Source: CBDIBC01 sp965276635 (GTDB lineage: Bacteria; Actinomycetota; Acidimicrobiia; Acidimicrobiales; Palsa-688). Taken from it: a stretch of 64,000 bases of DNA. Under the pieces are notes generated by a model. The model searched no databases. It saw only the letters and a program-made list of their open reading frames with translations, and was not told where the DNA came from. Shown here piece by piece: positions 17,082-25,592 of the stretch. Numbering within the stretch: position 1 is the first letter of the stretch; every line of letters starts with the position of its first letter. The stretch is taken from positions 744,001 through 808,000 of the forward strand of contig CBDIBC010000005.1 of assembly GCA_965276635.1 (NCBI GenBank), in the 5' to 3' direction. The position numbers were made by a program, and so were the translations under genes.

Positions 17082-17930
17082 TCAGGCTCGCATGGCGGAC
17101 ACGAGCACCGGCTCGTAGTGCATCACGAACGCACCGCCCATCTCGTCGACCACCCGCTTGACCTCGGTGAGCAGCCGCTCGCGCTGCACCGGCTCGAGGG
17201 TGGCGTGGTCGCTGTGGGTGCGCAGCGAATCCACCCACTCGTCGCTGGTGTACGTGCGGTCATGGCCGAAGCGGGACACGACGACGTCGACGAAGCGGTC
17301 GTTGGCCCGCAGCGCTCCGGCGGCCAGGTCGAGGCGGTCTTCGATGCCGTTGCCGAGCAGCACGGAGTACTCGTCGAGACCGGGTGCGTATCGTTGATAG
17401 GCGGGTTGCAGGTGACGGCGAAGGTCCTCCGACGGCATCCCGCAATTCCAGAACAAGCCGATGCGACCGGACGGACGGAGCACCCGTGCGGCCTTGGCCG
17501 CTCCGGCCATCGGATTGACCCAGTGCCAGGACTGGCCGGCGGTCAACAGGTCGAACCGTCGGCCCCCGTCGCCCCAGGCCTCGAACGTGGCGTGCTCGAC
17601 GGACACACTGGATCGGCGGGCGATGTCCGCCATCCGCTCGTCGGGCTCGACGCCGAGCACCCGGCAGCGGCGCTCGAGCAGCAGCCGGGCCACGATGCCC
17701 GTCCCGCAACCGACGTCGACCGCGTCGATAAAGCCGGCCCTGTCTGCCGCCACGTCACCAGCCGCCGCCACCACCCGTGCGGGAGCCAGGCCGGCCAGCA
17801 GCGCGTCGACGAGCGGCCCCGGGTAGGTCGGCCGGATCCGGTCGTAGCGGGCAGCCTCGGCACCGAACGAGCTCGCACGCCCCCGGTCCTCGTACAGCCG
17901 GTCCTCGCTCGGCCCGTCCTCGTACGGCAC
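17082..17930 (-). CDS. Class I SAM-dependent methyltransferase
   Basis: 282 residues from a GTG. The N-terminal SFGAEAARYDRIRPTYP is typical of the Methyltransf_11/UbiE-like group. Motif I is DVGCGTGIVARLL, motif II region VLGVEPDERMADIAR with the acidic ribose contact, then FDLLTAGQSWHWVNP and RPSGRIGLFWN. The C-terminal third (SVLLGNGIEDRLDL ... SFVMHYEPV-like end) is substrate-specific and not diagnostic. No neighbour helps assign a substrate. The gene is flanked by gene-poor DNA on both sides. Confidence 0.85.
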   Translation of the reverse strand: MPYEDGPSEDRLYEDRGRASSFGAEAARYDRIRPTYPGPLVDALLAGLAPARVVAAAGDVAADRAGFIDAVDVGCGTGIVARLLLERRCRVLGVEPDERMADIARRSSVSVEHATFEAWGDGGRRFDLLTAGQSWHWVNPMAGAAKAARVLRPSGRIGLFWNCGMPSEDLRRHLQPAYQRYAPGLDEYSVLLGNGIEDRLDLAAGALRANDRFVDVVVSRFGHDRTYTSDEWVDSLRTHSDHATLEPVQRERLLTEVKRVVDEMGGAFVMHYEPVLVSAMRA

Positions 17931-18328
17931 GCTCTCATCATGGCCGATGCCACCGCCCGGGTCCCCGTGTAGGGTCGCCCGAATGGCTGTCGACGGGCAC
18001 CATGCCGGCGCTCGAGCACGAGTTAGGCGACGTGGCCCTGCTCGCCGGCCTGGCGGCGGCGGTGAATCCGCGCCACCGCTGGGATCCTGGTAGCTCGCCG
18101 CCTAGACTTAGATCGACCGCATCGCCATCCAGGTCAGCCCGAGTCAGCGGAGCTGCACGGGCTGTCCGCACTCCCCGCCGGGCGGTGCATCGCACCCGGT
18201 AAGCGACGCCGGCGCCCGAACCCAGCTGTTTCGGTCCATCGACCCCAAGCGCGTCGAGGCGCGGCACGAGGCGGTCAGACCTGAGCTCTTCTACCGTGGG
18301 GCCCATGACGACGCGCTGGCGCGCGTCG
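17931..18328. other. Gene-poor region upstream of the dehydrogenase remnant
   Basis: About 400 bp without a convincing gene. From about 18185 a plus-strand frame is open (containing the stretch LFRSIDPKRVEARHEAV) and runs directly into the frame of the dehydrogenase remnant downstream, so part of it may belong to a degraded or chimeric gene. I could not recognise it. Confidence 0.45.
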
Positions 18329-18775
18329 GTCTTCGATCCGGCAGATGGTGGATCACCCGAGCCGAGGTCGAGGCCGCAGGGGCGGCGGCCGCAGGGGCGG
18401 CGGCCGCAGGGGCGGCGGCCAAAGTGGCGGCGGCCGCAGTGGCGGCGGCCGGTTGGCGTCCCGCCTCGTTGTCGCAGCGGTCCGTGGTGCTCTTCGCCTT
18501 TCGCGAGCTGCTCCACGCCCGCAGCGGGGAGCTGGCGGAGATCATGGCCGAGCAGGGCAACGTGCTGGCCGACGCGACTGGCGCGATCGCTCGCGGCCTG
18601 GAGAACGTGGAGTTCGCCATCGGCCTCCCCCACCTCCTCGAGGGCAGCTTCAGCGAGGTGGTCTCGACGGGCGTCGACGTTGCGTCGATCCGCCAGCCGC
18701 TCGGGGTGGGCTTGAGCAGGAAGGCGTTGCCGCAGGCGATGGCATTGGCGCACATGCCAGGGGCAAGGTGGTCAG
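18329..18775 (+). pseudogene. Decayed, internally inverted methylmalonate-semialdehyde dehydrogenase (mmsA-like) remnant
   Basis: Fragments of a CoA-acylating aldehyde dehydrogenase in broken order. VFDPADGG (18329-18352) is like the N-terminal VFNPATGE. After a frame change, AEVEAA runs into an alanine/glycine expansion made of a 15-bp unit (18376-18450). A long well-conserved stretch then covers SVVLFAFRELLHARSGELAE, GAIARGLENVEFAIGLPHLL and STGVDVASIRQPLGV (to 18709). The next expected block (W-M-F-x-A-I-A-C-G-N-A-F-x-L-K-P) is present only on the opposite strand as MCANAIACGNAFLLKP (about 18757-18710). The catalytic half is missing. The intact enzyme would work in valine/propionate catabolism; this copy cannot. 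Confidence 0.75.
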
Positions 18776-18941
18776 GGCCCGATGGCGACCCCGCCACCTC
18801 GTCGGTGGATCTCGGTTCCCTCGGGCCCGCTGAGGGCGACCTGGCACCAACCGTGCCGAACTCGACGATCATGCGGGGCGCCGAGCGCCCCGCTACCATC
18901 TGCCGCCTGGGGTGACCACCACGCCTACCGGGGGTAATGAC

Positions 18942-20252
18942 ATGTCGAGGATCACCGCCGCATCGCGATCGCCCATATCGTCGGCCAGACTCAGCCGACG
19001 CATCCTGGCCGGGGGGGTGGCGCTGACCCTAGGCGCGACGCTGGCCGCCTGCGGCAGCTCGTCGAAGCACACGACATCAAGCCCGACGACCGCCCCTGGT
19101 GGGTCGGGCGGGACGACCGGGTCGAGCGCATCCGCCCCGACCGGCTCGCCGATCGTGTACGGCGTGGTGTGCACGTGCACCGGTCCCCTGGCCAGCGACA
19201 CCGTCACCATCCCCAGAGCCGTCTCGGCCTGGGCGAAGGCCACCAACGCGGCCGGCGGTATCAACGGGCACCCGGTCAAGCTGGTCCAGTCCGATGACGC
19301 GTCGAACCCGGGCACCTCGGCGTCAGAGGTGCAGACGATGATCTCGTCAGACCACGCAGTTGCCATCTTGGACTTCTCCATCGCCGACACGGCCTGGTCC
19401 AAAACGGTGGAAGCGGCGGGGGTACCCGTGATCGGTGGTACCAGCGCCAGCAATCCCTTCTACACCAACCCGGACTTCTACTCAGAAGGCCAGACTACCG
19501 ACTCCCTCTTCACCGCCGCGGCCGAGGCGGTGAAGAAGGTCGGAGTCACCAAGTTCACATCGTTCTACTGCGCCGAGGCCGTCGTCTGCCAGGAGGGTGA
19601 GCCGTTCTTCAAGAAGGCTGCCGCCGCCGTCGGCGTCAACCTGGTCTTCGACGCTTCCATCTCGGCGACCGCCCCGAACTACACGGCCCAGTGCATCGCC
19701 GCCCGGCAGGCCGGAGCCACCGGCCTGTACGTGGGCGACACCGTCGACGTGATCGCCAAGGTGGTGGCCAACTGCAATGCGCAGGGTTGGCAGCCGCCGG
19801 TCATCATCGACGGCGAGAACCTGGCGCCGTCGCTCACGAGGCTCCCGGGGATCAAGGACAACAGCATCCTGTTCGTCCCGAACCTCCCGTACTTCGTGGA
19901 CAGCCCGGCGAACACCGCCATGAATGCCGCCTACGACAAGTACGCACCCGGCCTGCGCACCAACTCCGAGTACAACGAGACGACGGCCGACGCATGGGTG
20001 TCCGGCAAGCTGTTCCAAGCGGCTGCTCTCGCCGGAAACGTCGGAGCCAACGGCGCCGCGCCGACGGCAGCGGCCATGACCGCCGGTCTGCACGCCCTGC
20101 ACGGCGAGACTCTCGGAGGGCTGGCGCCGCCGCTGACCTTCAAGGCGGGACAGCCCAACCCCGTCGACTGCTGGTACCTGGCCGTGCTCAAGGGCGGCAG
20201 CTACTCGACGCCCTACGGCACAGCGCCAGTGTGCACGTCGTCCAGCTCGTGA
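18942..20252 (+). CDS. Branched-chain amino acid-type ABC transporter substrate-binding lipoprotein (orphan)
   Basis: 436 residues from the ATG at 18942 (GGGGGT 8 nt upstream). A lipoprotein signal ends in T-L-A-A-C, then a low-complexity S/T/G linker leads to a type I periplasmic-binding fold (Peripla_BP_6): YGVVCTCTGPLASD, AGGINGHPVKLVQSDDASNP, VAILDFSIADTAWS, GVPVIGGTSASNP, FTSFYCAEAVVCQEGEPFFK. It has several cysteines (V-C-T-C-T, Y-C-A-E-A-V-V-C) that could form disulfides outside the cell. No permease or ATPase genes are nearby, so it either serves a transporter encoded elsewhere or acts as a receptor. Ligand unknown; amino acids or short amides are usual. Confidence 0.88.
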   Translation: MSRITAASRSPISSARLSRRILAGGVALTLGATLAACGSSSKHTTSSPTTAPGGSGGTTGSSASAPTGSPIVYGVVCTCTGPLASDTVTIPRAVSAWAKATNAAGGINGHPVKLVQSDDASNPGTSASEVQTMISSDHAVAILDFSIADTAWSKTVEAAGVPVIGGTSASNPFYTNPDFYSEGQTTDSLFTAAAEAVKKVGVTKFTSFYCAEAVVCQEGEPFFKKAAAAVGVNLVFDASISATAPNYTAQCIAARQAGATGLYVGDTVDVIAKVVANCNAQGWQPPVIIDGENLAPSLTRLPGIKDNSILFVPNLPYFVDSPANTAMNAAYDKYAPGLRTNSEYNETTADAWVSGKLFQAAALAGNVGANGAAPTAAAMTAGLHALHGETLGGLAPPLTFKAGQPNPVDCWYLAVLKGGSYSTPYGTAPVCTSSSS

Positions 20253-20583
20253 GGCGGAGGGCGTGGCGGCCGTGACCGTCGACGCTTAAGCTGGCGTCGC
20301 GCTGGCACCCCCGAGAGTGTCGGCTACCAGGGGGCGTGGCGAGGCCGCGGCCCGGCCCCAGAGGGCAGGGCGGTCGAGGCAGGAAGGTCGCCAGGCGCAG
20401 CCCGGTGTGCACGAGCCACCAACCGGCCCGCTGCTGTGCCCGGCGGGGTGCGCTCGATGCCCATGCCGATAGCCTGCTCGGCTCGGTGGCCCGGCGCCCA
20501 TCTCGCCAGCCGGCCGCGGCATGCTCCAGGCGCTGGCGGTGGTCGTCCACCAACTGGTGCGTCATCCACGGGTTCTGCTGCAT
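20188..20583 (-). CDS. Small basic actinobacterial protein (hypothetical)
   Basis: Begins at the ATG 20583, preceded by GGGAGG at SD distance. The first ~70 residues look real: MQQNPWMTHQLVDDHRQRLE, then a basic stretch and RAGWWLVHTGLRLA. This resembles short actinobacterial proteins with a helical head (L-V-x-x-x-R-x-x-x-L), a basic linker and a G-W-x-L-V-x-x-G-L-R-L end, often next to regulators. The C-terminal third overlaps the 3' end of the convergent lipoprotein gene by about 65 bp and has shadow-like composition, so the true stop may have been lost by frameshift. Divergent from the CGNR regulator. Confidence 0.45.
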   Translation of the reverse strand: MQQNPWMTHQLVDDHRQRLEHAAAGWRDGRRATEPSRLSAWASSAPRRAQQRAGWWLVHTGLRLATFLPRPPCPLGPGRGLATPPGSRHSRGCQRDASLSVDGHGRHALRLTSWTTCTLALCRRASSSCRP

Positions 20584-20621
20584 GGCCCACCTCCCCGAAT
20601 CGGTAACACTCATATCTGCTG

Positions 20622-20660
20622 TATGACCATTACCTTAGCCGGGCTGGGTAACCTTCACAA
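20622..20660 (+). promoter_or_regulatory. Promoter region of the CGNR regulator gene
   Basis: TAACCT (20649-20654) lies 6 nt before the GTG at 20661, a leaderless -10 arrangement; no clear -35. The motif TATGACCATTACC (from 20622) is echoed as TATGCCCATTACG just inside the gene (from 20667), 45 bp apart. This pair could be an operator, but nothing here proves it. Confidence 0.35.
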
Positions 20661-21182
20661 GTGGATTATGCCCATTACGCAATGTCAGCCGTGGAGTTGA
20701 CCAATACGGAGCTCACCTCCGTCGCCGCGCTGGAGGCACACCTGGCCTCCCGACCCTGGCTAGCGGGCACAGTCACAGGCCGGGACGTGGCCCAGCTACG
20801 CGCTTTTCAGACCGTGCTCCGCCAGACCTTCGAGGCCGGGGCGGCGGGCGACGACGCCACGGTCGTGGCCAACCTGAACGAGCTGCTGGAACGGCATCCC
20901 GTGCGGCCGCGCATCTCCGGGCACGACACCGAGTCGTGGCACCTGCACGTGCACGACAAGGGAGCATCGGCGGCGCAGGTGCTGGCCGCCGAGATCCTCT
21001 TCGGCTTGGCCCTGGTGGTGACCGAGGTGGGTGCGGACCGCCTGGGCGTGTGCGGCGCCGCCGATTGTCGCGACGTGTTCGTGGACCTCTCGCCGAACAC
21101 GTCCCGTCGGTTCTGTGGCGAGCGCTGCGCCACCCGGACGAACGTCGCCGCCTACCGGGCCCGGCGACGGGCTGCGGGCTAG
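20661..21182 (+). CDS. CGNR zinc-finger / ABATE-domain transcriptional regulator
   Basis: 173 residues from a GTG. The N-terminal VDYAHYAMSAVELTNTE matches the start of ABATE-domain proteins (putative stress-induced ligand-binding domain). The C-terminal zinc finger is CGAADCRDVFVDLSPN, then RRFCGERCATRTNVAAYRAR: a C-x4-C plus C-x3-C knuckle, with CATR in place of the eponymous CGNR, followed by the usual basic end. Members are presumed DNA-binding regulators. It is divergent from a small basic protein gene, which may be its target. Confidence 0.82.
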   Translation: MDYAHYAMSAVELTNTELTSVAALEAHLASRPWLAGTVTGRDVAQLRAFQTVLRQTFEAGAAGDDATVVANLNELLERHPVRPRISGHDTESWHLHVHDKGASAAQVLAAEILFGLALVVTEVGADRLGVCGAADCRDVFVDLSPNTSRRFCGERCATRTNVAAYRARRRAAG

Positions 21183-21216
21183 ACAGGCGGCCCTCCAGGT
21201 CAGGGGCGCACTTCGG

Positions 21217-22806
21217 TCATTCCCACTCGATGGTGCCCGGTGGCTTGGAGGTGATGTCGAAGGCCACCCGGTTGACGCCGGGCACCTCGTTGATGATGCG
21301 GCTGGAGAGGCGCTCGAGAACGTCGTACGGCAGTCGGGCCCAATCAGCAGTCATGGCGTCGTCACTGGTGACGGCCCTGATGACAACGGGATAGGCGTAC
21401 GTGCGCTCGTCGCCCATCACGCCGACCGTGCGCACCACGGGCAGCACTGCGAAGCTCTGCCACAGCTCCCGGTACAAGCCGGCGCGCTTGATCTCCTCGG
21501 TAACGATAGTGTCGGCTGCCTGCAGCGTGGCCACCCGCTCGGCCGTGACGGTGCCCACGATGCGCACGGCCAGGCCCGGGCCAGGGAACGGCTGGCGCCA
21601 GACGATCTCCTCGGGCAGGCCCAGCTCCTCACCGACGGCACGCACCTCGTCCTTGAACAGGGCCCGGAGGGGCTCGACCAGCTCGAACTGCATGTCGTCG
21701 GGCAGGCCTCCGACATTGTGGTGGGATTTGATCCGGGCCGCGTCCTTGGTCCCGGACTCGATGATGTCGGGGTAGAGCGTGCCCTGCACGAGGAACCGAG
21801 CGTCGCCGAGGTCGGCGGCCGCCTCCTCGAACACCCGTATGAAGGTCTCTCCGATGATCTTACGCTTGCGCTCGGGGTCGAGGATGTCGTCGAGGTTCCC
21901 GAGAAAACGGTCCGCCGCCTTGACATGAACCAGGTCCACCGCGAACTGCTGACGGAAGGTGTCTTCGACCTGCTCCGCCTCGCCGGCGCGCAACAGCCCG
22001 GTGTCTACGAAGACACAGGTGAGCTGGTCCCCAACTGCCTTGTGCACCAGGGCGGCGGCCACCGCGGAGTCCACGCCGCCGGACAGTCCGCAGATGACTC
22101 GTTCGGCACCCACCTGCTCACGAATGGCATCCACCGATGCCTCGATCACCGACGTCATCGTCCATGCCGGTCGGCAACCGCAGACCTCGTAGAGGAAGCG
22201 CTTGAGTATCTCCTGGCCGCCGTGGGTGTGGACCACCTCGGGGTGGAACTGCACACCGTAGATCTGGCGAGCCGGGTCCTCCATGGCCGCCACCGGCGAC
22301 GCCGTCGTGGACGCCGTGGCCCGGAAACCGTCGGGCAACGCCTCCACCGCGTTGAAGTGGCTCATCCACACGTCGAACTGCGGTGGCACGGCTGCGAAGA
22401 GGACCGACGGGGCGGGCCCATCCGACGTCAGGGTGAGCGCAGCGCGCCCATACTCGCCGCCACTCAGGTCGACGCGGCCACCCAGCTGCTCGGCTATGAG
22501 TTGCTGGCCGTAGCAGATGCCGAGGATGGGTACGTCCAGGTCGTAGACCTCGGGGTCGATCCGTGGCGCACCCTCCACCCGCACGGACTTGGGCCCGCCG
22601 GAAAAGATGACGCCCGCAGGGTGCCGCGCCGCGATGTCGGCGGCGGTGATCGTGTGGGGCACGATCTCGGAGTACACGTGCGCCTCCCGGACGCGCCGGG
22701 CGATCAGCTGAGCGTACTGGGCTCCGAAGTCGACGACCAGGACGGTGTCGAAGTCGGCTGTGTCGAAGGGGGCCGGGGGGGTGGGGGTGAGCTCGGCGGG
22801 GGACAT
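21217..22806 (-). CDS. guaA: GMP synthase (glutamine-hydrolysing)
   Basis: Converts XMP to GMP using glutamine and ATP. 529 residues from the ATG at 22806 (a GTG immediately precedes it). The class I amidotransferase domain has GICYGQQL with the nucleophilic cysteine, and VQFHPEV with the catalytic histidine. The ATP pyrophosphatase domain has the P-loop GLSGGVDSAV, then GTLYPDIIESG and HHNVGGLP. The dimerisation domain ends RVAFDITSKPPGTIEWE, the usual GuaA terminus. A TACGCT box lies 8 nt before the ATG. It lies just downstream of guaB3, as in other actinobacteria. Confidence 0.97.
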   Translation of the reverse strand: MSPAELTPTPPAPFDTADFDTVLVVDFGAQYAQLIARRVREAHVYSEIVPHTITAADIAARHPAGVIFSGGPKSVRVEGAPRIDPEVYDLDVPILGICYGQQLIAEQLGGRVDLSGGEYGRAALTLTSDGPAPSVLFAAVPPQFDVWMSHFNAVEALPDGFRATASTTASPVAAMEDPARQIYGVQFHPEVVHTHGGQEILKRFLYEVCGCRPAWTMTSVIEASVDAIREQVGAERVICGLSGGVDSAVAAALVHKAVGDQLTCVFVDTGLLRAGEAEQVEDTFRQQFAVDLVHVKAADRFLGNLDDILDPERKRKIIGETFIRVFEEAAADLGDARFLVQGTLYPDIIESGTKDAARIKSHHNVGGLPDDMQFELVEPLRALFKDEVRAVGEELGLPEEIVWRQPFPGPGLAVRIVGTVTAERVATLQAADTIVTEEIKRAGLYRELWQSFAVLPVVRTVGVMGDERTYAYPVVIRAVTSDDAMTADWARLPYDVLERLSSRIINEVPGVNRVAFDITSKPPGTIEWE

Positions 22807-22904
22807 CACTGCAAAGCGTAGGGGCTCCCGGCCAGCGTTCGTGGTGTCAGCGACTCAGGGCCGACCCGCGAGCACCTGCGGTAGCGGTGTGGCCGGACCG
22901 GAGT

Positions 22905-24068
22905 TCAGTGGCCCATCCCCACACCCTGCGACTTCTGGAGCACCTTGCCCTCCGTCTGCAGGGCCGGTGCCACCATAACCTCGGCCTTCTGGAACTCCTT
23001 CACCGTCTCGTAGCCACACGTGGCCATGGACGTACGCAGCGCGCCGAAGAGGTTCAGCCGCCCGTCGTTCTCGTGGGCGGGCCCGACCAGGATCTCCTGC
23101 AGCGAGCCACGGGTGGTGGTCTTCACCCTGGCGCCGCGCGGGAGGGTGGGGTGGAAGGTGGCCATGCCCCAGTGGTAACCCTTGCCCGGCGCCTCGTGGG
23201 CGGCGGCCAGGGGCGAGCCGATCATGACAGCGTCGGCACCGCACACGATCGCTTTGGCGATGTCACCGCCCGTCCCCATCCCTCCGTCGGCGATGACCTG
23301 GACGTACACGCCGGTCTCGTCCAGATGCTGGGCGCGTGCGGCGCGAGCATCGGCGATGGCCGTGGCCTGCGGGACCCCCAGACCGAGCACACCGCGAGTG
23401 GTGCAGGCATGGCCCGGTCCCACCCCGACGAGCACGCCGACGGCGCCGGTGCGCATCAGATGTAGGGCGGCCTGGTAGGAGGCGCAGCCGCCGACGATCA
23501 CCGGGATGTCGAACTCGCGGATGAACCGCTTGAGGTTCAGGGGCTCGGCCGTCTTGGACACGTGCTCAGCGGAGACGACGGTGCCCTGGATCACGAAGAG
23601 GTCAAGCTCGGCGTCGAGGAGGGCCGACGCCAGCCGGTCGGTGCGCTGGGGGGTGAGCGAGGCGCACGACACCACGCCCGCGTCCTTGATCTCTCTGATG
23701 CGCTGGGCGACCAGCTCCGGCTTGATCGGCTCGGTGTAGATCTGCTGCATCCGAGCCGTCGCCTTATCGGTGTCGAGGTGGGCGATCTCCTCGAGCAACG
23801 GCTCGGGGTCCTCGTAGCGGGTCCACACCCCTTCGAGGTTCAGCACCCCGACCCCGCCCAGGCGCCCGATCTCGATGGCGGTGGCCGGGCTGATGACCCC
23901 GTCCATGGCCGATCCCATGAGCGGGAGCTCGAAGCGGTAGGCGTCGATCTCCCAGGAGATGTCCACGTCCTCGGGATCCCGGGTCCGGCGACTGGGGACG
24001 ACGGCGATGTCGTCGAACCCGTATGCTCGTCGACCCGACTTCCCTCGCCCGATCTCTACTTCGGCCAC
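22905..24068 (-). CDS. guaB3: GuaB3 family IMP dehydrogenase-related protein
   Basis: IMPDH/GMP reductase superfamily TIM barrel. 387 residues from the GTG 24068, chosen for the GAGGAG 7-8 nt upstream and the family start AEVEIGRGKSGRRAYGFDDI. It has no CBS-domain insertion, as in GuaB3. Visible motifs: PLMGSAMDGV, GVGPGHACTTRGVLGLGVPQ (the catalytic-cysteine loop, with GHAC in place of the GSIC of canonical GuaB), IADGGMGTGGDIAKAI and the flap YHWGMATFHPTLPRGARV. GuaB3 members have been assigned GMP reductase or regulatory roles; the canonical GuaB is not in this window. It is followed by guaA. Confidence 0.88.
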   Translation of the reverse strand: MAEVEIGRGKSGRRAYGFDDIAVVPSRRTRDPEDVDISWEIDAYRFELPLMGSAMDGVISPATAIEIGRLGGVGVLNLEGVWTRYEDPEPLLEEIAHLDTDKATARMQQIYTEPIKPELVAQRIREIKDAGVVSCASLTPQRTDRLASALLDAELDLFVIQGTVVSAEHVSKTAEPLNLKRFIREFDIPVIVGGCASYQAALHLMRTGAVGVLVGVGPGHACTTRGVLGLGVPQATAIADARAARAQHLDETGVYVQVIADGGMGTGGDIAKAIVCGADAVMIGSPLAAAHEAPGKGYHWGMATFHPTLPRGARVKTTTRGSLQEILVGPAHENDGRLNLFGALRTSMATCGYETVKEFQKAEVMVAPALQTEGKVLQKSQGVGMGH

Positions 24069-24294
24069 ATTCGCTCCTCTACCCTGCGCGTCGAGCTTGG
24101 TCCGCCCCAGCCTAGAAGGTGGCGCCGACCTTCGGGCATGACGCCCGGGCGGTGCAGGGTGGAGGCGAGCCAGTAACGGGCTCGCTCGCACCAGAGCTCA
24201 CCGAGCTCAGCCAGACCACCCCCATCTTCCACCGTCGCGGCGGCCCCCGCCATGGGATGTCAGTAGCCGGTGAACATCAGTGGCCCGGCGAGGA

Positions 24295-25533
24295 TCAGTG
24301 GCCGGCGAGGATCAGGGCCACGCCGATGGCGAAGGCCAGGACCGACAGCAGGCACCAGCTACGGGCCAGCCGGCTGCTGCGCACGGCGACGCGCCAGTCC
24401 CCGACACCGCTCGACCGGGTGGCCCGGGCGGAGAAGTACAGGGCGACGACTGCCGTCGGCAGGCACAGGAACAAGCAGGCCACCGACGGCCAGAAGTAGC
24501 TCGGCGGGACGATGAGACCGGTGGGCATCTGGTCGGTCGGATCAGCTCGCACGCGCTCAGCGCCATCGGACCAGGGCCGGTCGTGACCCCCAGGTCGAGT
24601 GACGTCCGACCGCGGCGCCCCGCCGGACCACCATCTTCGTGGTGGCGTCCCGACGTCGTCGACGGCTCGGCGCCGTGCGTCGGCAGCCGGGCGCTGCTCG
24701 GGCAACTGTGGGGTGGGCGACCAGGGCCGGGGCGGAGGGGGCCACCCCGGGTCACCCGGGCGGGGCGAGGCGCTGCCCGCCGGCGTCGTGGACGCATCGG
24801 GTCGAGGACCCGGCGCCGGGCCGCTCGCCGGCATAGAGGGTGGCGGGGCGGCCGGCGGGACCGTGGGTGAGGGCGCAGCCGGTGAGGGCGCAGCGGCTGA
24901 GGGCGCAGCAGGCGCCGTCGGGTCCATCGTGGGCGGAGGCACCGCGCCCGTCGACGCGACTCGCGAACGTGGAGGGTTCGACCGCCGCCGCACGACCTCT
25001 GGCGGCGGGGGCGGCGGGGCGATGGCCCACGGCGGCACGGGGCCGACCGCCGACGGGACCGTCGCCGAGGGTGCTGTGCTCGCAGGTGCCGTGCTCGCAG
25101 GTGCTGTGCTCGCAGGTGACGCGGTCACCCGTCGGGCGGCGGGGACCGGCGCACTGGCGGGGGTCGACGGGGCCGGGGCCGCCAGCGGGGCCTGCAGGGC
25201 CGGCGGCGCCCAGGCCGGCAGCGGAGACGACGGCGACGGAGACGACGACGACGGAGACGACGGAGACGGCGACTGATGGACGGTCGGCTGATGGACGGTG
25301 GGCTGATGGACGGTGGGCTGATGGACGGTGGGCTGATGGACGGTGGGCTGATGGACGGTCGGCTCGGTGACCACACCGGCGGCCGCCTGGGCCAGCTGGC
25401 CGCGCCGGGTCGGCGCTCCGACTACCGGCACCGGGTCGGCCGGCACCGCGATGGACGGGGCCAGGCTTCCGCCGCACCGGGCGCAGCGCGCCTGGTCAGT
25501 CGACTGCGGCGTGCCGCACCGGGGACAGATCAT
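24295..25533 (-). CDS. Zinc-ribbon / proline-rich / CD225-like two-helix membrane protein
   Basis: 412 residues in three parts. Residues 1-25 are a zinc ribbon (CPRCGTPQSTDQARCARCGG, two CxxC knuckles). Residues about 30-320 are disordered and rich in P, A, S and T, including six P-T-V-H-Q repeats. The last ~75 residues carry two membrane segments (YFWPSVACLFLCLPTAVVAL and WCLLSVLAFAIGVALILAG) separated by a basic loop, the layout of dispanin/CD225 proteins. The function of bacterial members is not established. It lies between the Nudix gene and guaB3 on the same strand. Confidence 0.75.
   Translation of the reverse strand: MICPRCGTPQSTDQARCARCGGSLAPSIAVPADPVPVVGAPTRRGQLAQAAAGVVTEPTVHQPTVHQPTVHQPTVHQPTVHQPTVHQSPSPSSPSSSSPSPSSPLPAWAPPALQAPLAAPAPSTPASAPVPAARRVTASPASTAPASTAPASTAPSATVPSAVGPVPPWAIAPPPPPPEVVRRRSNPPRSRVASTGAVPPPTMDPTAPAAPSAAAPSPAAPSPTVPPAAPPPSMPASGPAPGPRPDASTTPAGSASPRPGDPGWPPPPRPWSPTPQLPEQRPAADARRRAVDDVGTPPRRWWSGGAPRSDVTRPGGHDRPWSDGAERVRADPTDQMPTGLIVPPSYFWPSVACLFLCLPTAVVALYFSARATRSSGVGDWRVAVRSSRLARSWCLLSVLAFAIGVALILAGH
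25273..25362 (-). repeat. 15-bp tandem repeat x6 encoding P-T-V-H-Q
   Basis: Six copies of CTGATGGACGGTGGG (25273-25362, the first and last diverged) encode the pentapeptide repeats of the zinc-ribbon membrane protein. Translated on the minus strand each unit gives a histidine and a glutamine, so the array may act as a spacer or a weak metal site. Confidence 0.92.
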
Positions 25534-25592
25534 GATGTAGTCAGGCTACCGAGCTGGGGCCCGGGGCGTTCCGCGACCCACCGGCGGACGGC

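Noticed and set aside
16588..17161. Plus-strand coding frames between the HNH gene and the methyltransferase
   Set aside because: Arginine/proline-rich frame shadows without start signals; one overlaps the SOS promoter.
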